From: Xiphophorus maculatus
Taxonomy: Eukaryota; Chordata; Actinopteri; Cyprinodontiformes; Poeciliidae
Assembly (NCBI RefSeq): GCF_002775205.1
Contig: NC_036456.1
Location: 17,015,463 to 17,079,462, forward strand
Direction: 5' to 3'
Length of the DNA stretch: 64,000 nucleotides
Under the pieces are notes generated by a model. That model searched no databases, was not told where the DNA came from, and saw only the letters and a program-made list of their open reading frames with translations. This document shows, one piece after another, positions 60,066 through 64,000 of this stretch. The position numbers were made by a program, and so were the translations under genes. Position 1 is the stretch's first letter. The number at the start of each line of letters is the position of its first letter.

Positions 60066-63000
60066 CTAACATTTCATGTCATCTATCGGGGAGAAGGTGA
60101 TCAGAGTCGGCAGGCTGTATTCTTGCTTCGTTGGCGGTGAATCCGGCGAGTCCAGAGAAAACACCTTGTTGCGTTTCCCTTCTGATGCTGCAGGTTCAGC
60201 CAGCCAGCTGTCCTCCACACGAGATGTCTTGTAATCTGGTGAGGTCAGTAAGGTCTGCTTTAGCGTCGCCTTTAAGGTGGGGACGAGCACCTCTTCGTCT
60301 TCCTCGCTCGTCAGAGCCACAGCTTCGTCCTCGAGGTCCAGACTGTCGCAGCTTGGCATTTCAGGCAGGGTTTCGTAGTCGAGGCTGAACTGAACGGCGC
60401 TGCTGCCGGTGCCGCTCGGGCTGTCGTGGGCCTCGGTGCTCAAGGTGTCCCAGAGGGGAGGAGACTTTGGGAAGACGAGCTGTTTGCAGAAAGAGGAGCT
60501 GCTCTGGTCTGCGAGCGTCTGGGCGGAAGCGTCGGGGATGGCGTCCTGCAGCCGGCCGACAGGACTGAGTCGGTCCGTTATGCTGTCCTGCAGCTCGGCC
60601 GACCAGTATGCTTTTTTAGCTTCGTCCTCTTCAACGGCTTTTCTCCAGGAGCTTTTCACATCCATTACTTCAAAAAAATTAAGTACAAAGAAAAATATTT
60701 GCTTAAATATTTAAAGAGGACATCTTATGAAGACAGTTTGCCATGCGACAAGATTTCATGACAGTGAATGAACCATAGGAGGTGGCAGCATCATGCTGTG
60801 GATAGCCTTCCTTTAGCAGGGACAAAGTCAAGAATCTGTTTCTGACAGTCCAAGACCTGAGGCAGAGGTTCAGCTGACAGTGACCCAAACTATAGAATAG
60901 TTTGTTTTAAAGCATATTCATGCATTAGAATGGCCTAGTCCAAGGGTCAGAAAGCTTTTCCATTTAAAGAGCCACTTTTTGCCCCCAAACCTACAAAATC
61001 AAACTCACCTAGAGGTGCAAAAAATAAAAAATCTAAATATGTACTGCATAAAAATTAATACGAATTAAACTAAAGTGACTCAATTTTCAGGTTTTAGAAA
61101 GATTACACAAGAAATTCTAAAAACAAAACAAAAAACTTGATTATAATGATGCGAGCCTTTGATAGGTCAGCATAGTACAAAGTGAGTTACTTTTATGTCA
61201 TTGTTGATATTAAAAGCAGATTTTGCATAGGTACCCACGGAAAAACGCCAGTTTCTTGTTGGATATCAAATCAAAAACCCATTTTCCTATTTCGTAAGAA
61301 GTGACGGAATCACCTGTGGTTCTGGAACCATAGGTTGCAGGCCCCTGGTCTAGTCAAAGTCCAGACTTAAAACTAAATTTGTTAAGACTTTTAAAGTATC
61401 AATTTCCCTACTTTATATTGGTTTGTCACACAAGTCCCAGGCGAATACATGGAACTCTTTAACATTTTATATTGCAAGCAGAGATCAGGAGGAGTAGAGA
61501 CGTTTTAACTCACTTAAGCTCTCCGGTGTGCGCGGCAGCTGTGTCCTAGCAGTGAAGGGATCCCTCTGAAGGTTGCCGAGGAGACCCTCCAAGCCCCTCA
61601 CTCCAGCCTCAGGAGGACTGGTCGTAGTTACAGCATCTGCAAACTGATGAGAAACGATTGTACAGCATTACTAAAAAAACGATTTCGTAATCATTTCTGA
61701 GAGCAGCCATCAACATACCTGATCAGCCAGGTTTTCATGCTCCAAGTCTAAAATCTCAGTTTTTGTCTTCAGTGGCGTCACCTTCTGATGGGTTGTCTTG
61801 CAAATGTTGGCCTTACGTGAATAATTAAAGACATAATGAAAACACACAGAGCAAATCCAATACAATTGGATTTTTAAGCAGCACTTACCGGAGGCGGCGG
61901 CGGGACAGCTGAAGGTTTTTGAGGCGGTGATGCAGGAGTGTCAAAAAGCCAATCCAGAGACGCGTTTGCCCTCGATACTTGAGGGATGACAGGACGTTCA
62001 GAGGAACCAGACACAGTTGGACTAAAAAAAGGAATAATTTTAAATATACTGTGCTCAAGAATTACCTCAATTTCCTTAAATCATGCATTCCAGCTCAGGT
62101 AAAGTTAAGCTGGTCCAATGAGGCAGTTAGAGAGCAATTATAAAGTTATACATTTTCATTGTCTTCAATACATAATGTTTAAGGTGCTAGTTGAAGGGTG
62201 TGGACAATTCTGGAAGCAGCACATGTTCAGTTTGTTTAATAAGTTTTTAGTTGAGCAGAATATTGTGAACCACATTAAAAACGAGTCTTCAATATTTACA
62301 AAGACTGATCTGCCAAATTTGGACATTACCTTTTCTGTTGTCTGAAATAAGAACATTTCTCATTCAACTATGGGCAGATTTCCCAAAATTAAAGAAATCT
62401 GCCAGTTTACCACAGTTAAATGTGGAAAAAGTTTAAAATTTATGGCATTTTACAGAATCACAACATTTCAAGACGTGCATGCTTCTAAAAGCCAAGAAGA
62501 AAAAAAAAGGCTTTCCAACTGAGCAACAAACAATACACTAGAGCTACTGATGGAAATGGCTCCACCTGATAGCTTTCCTCTAACAAACCTAATGAAGGCA
62601 TTAGGAATGATTACATTTAAACAAACATGTCAAAGTGTCTGCTCCGTATCTGTCCGTGGCGATTTCTCTCAATTCGCCGCGGTCATCAGAAAGCAAGGAT
62701 GCTCTGGGGAGGGCTAGTGACGGACAGACCACTGCTTGGGTCTGTCCAGGTATCTGCCTCCCATCAGCAGTCGCTCAGCCGGCTTACCTTCTGATGTCAA
62801 GACGCGTTTTCACATCTTCCGTCGAATCGATCTCTGCAGGTTTGTCTTCTGAAATCAAGCAATTAAAAACTTTTTTAAAAAATTACAATGAAAGCATGAA
62901 ACTGATTTGAAGTATTCCAACTCTGCTCACCAAGAAATTTTGCAGGAAACTGATAAAAGACGCAATGGCTATAAGAAGCCTCAGGAGCCGGTTCAAAAGA

Positions 63001-63940
63001 CAACGGAGCCGTCGGTGAAAGGAAACAGAGAGCCTAAAAGAAAAAACAAAGATCCAGCTTCAGGGTGAGTGGAACTGGATAAAATGCTAAATTAATCCTC
63101 TCAGAGTTTGGAGGGTCAACTCACAGGATCTTCATTCAGGAAAGACACGAGGGGTTTTTCTTTCAGAGTTTGCATCCACCTCTGGTCCCATTCGGCCTGA
63201 AGCTCTGCGATGGCACTCCTGACTTCTGGAATTTCCTCTTTGGAAAGTTTCTGCCTGAAAAAATAACACAGCAGAATGCCCAGCTTTCAGATACAGAAGA
63301 AGAATATACAAATAAATAAACTTCTGTGACTTTTATAGAGATGGGCAGTGGCGCAGTTGGTAGTACTGTTGCCTTGCAGCAAGAAGGTCCTGGGTTCGAT
63401 TCCCGGCCGGGGTCTTTCTGCATGTTCTCCCTGTGCATGCGTGGGTTCTCTCCGGGTACTCCGGCTTCCTCCCACAGTCCAAAAACATGACTGTCAGGTT
63501 AATTGGTCTCTCTAAATTCTCCCTAGGTGTGTGTTGTTTGTCCTGTATGTCTCTGTGTTGCCCTGCGACAGACTGGCGACCTATCCAGGGTGTACCCCGC
63601 CTCTCGCCCGGAACGTAGCTTGAGATAGGCACCGGCAACCCTCCCGACCCCATTACAAAGAAAATGGATGGATGGACTTTTATAGAGCACTTTAAAAACA
63701 GAAGCTGACTTAAGTGCTTTCCAATTGAGTTAGCAGTGCTGACCTGATGAGGTGCAGGTCCTGCAGCACCCGGGACATCTGGTGGAAATGTTCCTGAAGG
63801 CGGCGCGCAGCGGGCGGGGGCTCTGCAGCAGGAGAGACCCGACTCCGCTCCTCCTTCAGGAGCTGCAGCGCGTGATTCAACAGCTCCATCACACACAGGA
63901 GGTTCAGCTGGCCCGCCTCATACACACTGCCTGAAATTAA
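60066..63940 (-). CDS. haus6: HAUS augmin-like complex subunit 6, C-terminal part
   Basis: HAUS6 is the augmin subunit that recruits gamma-tubulin complexes (through NEDD1) to spindle microtubules for branching nucleation. Eight exons keep phase: 63744-63940, 63125-63254, 62931-63033, 62788-62848, 61889-62021, 61719-61811, 61514-61643 and 60066-60667, about 482 residues, with TAG at 60066-60068. The first visible exon has [20 protein letters not shown], a coiled-coil stretch. Identification rests on [32 protein letters not shown], which resembles the human RTPENLITEIRSSWRKAI region, on [14 protein letters not shown], and on the dennd4c/plin2 neighbourhood. The tail is acidic and low-complexity with several SP/TP sites, fitting the mitotic-kinase-regulated HAUS6 C-terminus. 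The N-terminal half is outside the window. Confidence 0.85.
60722..61440 (-). mobile_element. Tc1-like deletion element, interrupted by a hAT-type insertion
   Basis: GAGGTGGCAGCATCATGCTG and CAAGACCTGAGGCAGAGGTT, then on the far side of an insert TCTAGTCAAAGTCCAGACTT, belong to the same common family in the expected order. It lies in the haus6 intron 60668-61513. The insert is listed separately (60941-61347). Confidence 0.7.
60941..61347. mobile_element. hAT-type nonautonomous element nested in the Tc1-like element
   Basis: The 407-bp insert begins CAAGGGTCAGAAAGC and the reverse complement of its end begins CAGGGGCCTGCAACC. It is flanked by GCCTAGTC (60933-60940) and GTCTAGTC (61348-61355), an 8-bp duplication with one mismatch, as for hAT elements. 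The left end continues into AAAGAGCCACTTTTTGCCCC, known from a common fish repeat. Confidence 0.75.
63341..63674 (+). mobile_element. tRNA-derived SINE with LINE-like tail
   Basis: The head has an A-box-like GGCGCAGTTGGTAG and a B box GGTTCGATTCC, the split promoter of polymerase III. The body contains CATGTTCTCCCTGTGCATGC and GCGACAGACTGGCGACC, and it ends in (ATGG)n. Perfect 13-bp target-site duplications, GACTTTTATAGAG, lie at 63328-63340 and 63675-63687. It sits in a haus6 intron. The perfect duplication suggests a young insertion. Long open frames across it are spurious. Confidence 0.9.
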
Positions 63941-64000
63941 CTGGGAGGCAGAGATTTTTTTAGATTGGAGCACTTTTACACAATATTACAAGAATAGTCC

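Noticed and set aside
63341-63415. Possible functional tRNA gene
   Set aside because: The A and B boxes belong to the head of a SINE with a long tail and target-site duplications; a cloverleaf with a mature 3' end is not evident.
63163-63896. Long minus-strand frames, including one of 187 residues
   Set aside because: They run across the SINE at 63341-63674 and adjoining introns; the true haus6 exons are in another frame with proper junctions.

Overview
This window is nuclear DNA of a ray-finned fish, most likely a percomorph teleost. It has vertebrate genes with many short exons, AT-rich introns, and the hAT-, Tc1- and tRNA-SINE-type repeats typical of teleosts. I reconstructed exons by hand from GT..AG junctions, reading phase and recalled family sequences; nothing was aligned by computer.

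Layout. (1) 1-1853, + strand: the 3' end of a perilipin-2 gene (plin2). (2) 2275-6292, - strand: a complete ten-exon borealin-family gene, best read as borealin-2 (cdca9), with two small hAT-type elements side by side in one intron. (3) 6293-15497, intergenic: a decayed Tc1-like transposase piece, a coding-looking remnant with a 55-bp minisatellite, and a tandem array of three U1 snRNA genes (period 1074 bp, + strand). (4) 15498-39565, - strand: the whole coding region of dennd4c, 33 coding exons in continuous phase giving about 1910 residues, with a probable 5' UTR exon near 57406-57720 beyond a first intron of about 17.8 kb. (5) 60066-63940, - strand: the last eight exons of haus6 (augmin subunit 6), carrying a young SINE in one intron.

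The plin2, dennd4c and haus6 neighbourhood matches the cluster known from human 9p22, which supports the DENND4C assignment over DENND4A or DENND4B. The protein genes work in separate processes: lipid-droplet coating (plin2), the chromosomal passenger complex (cdca9), Rab10 activation in membrane traffic (dennd4c), and microtubule branching in the spindle (haus6). The U1 genes feed the spliceosome.

The most notable content is the U1 array. The 163-nt RNA keeps the 5' splice-site-pairing end and all four stem-loops, but many stem positions differ from standard vertebrate U1 in ways that preserve pairing. The stem-loop 1 loop (U1-70K site), the Sm site, and in copy 3 the stem-loop 4 tetraloop carry changes in protein-contact positions. 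This looks like a structured, divergent U1 class rather than simple pseudogenes. I saw no retrovirus, LTR element, Polinton or CRISPR array.
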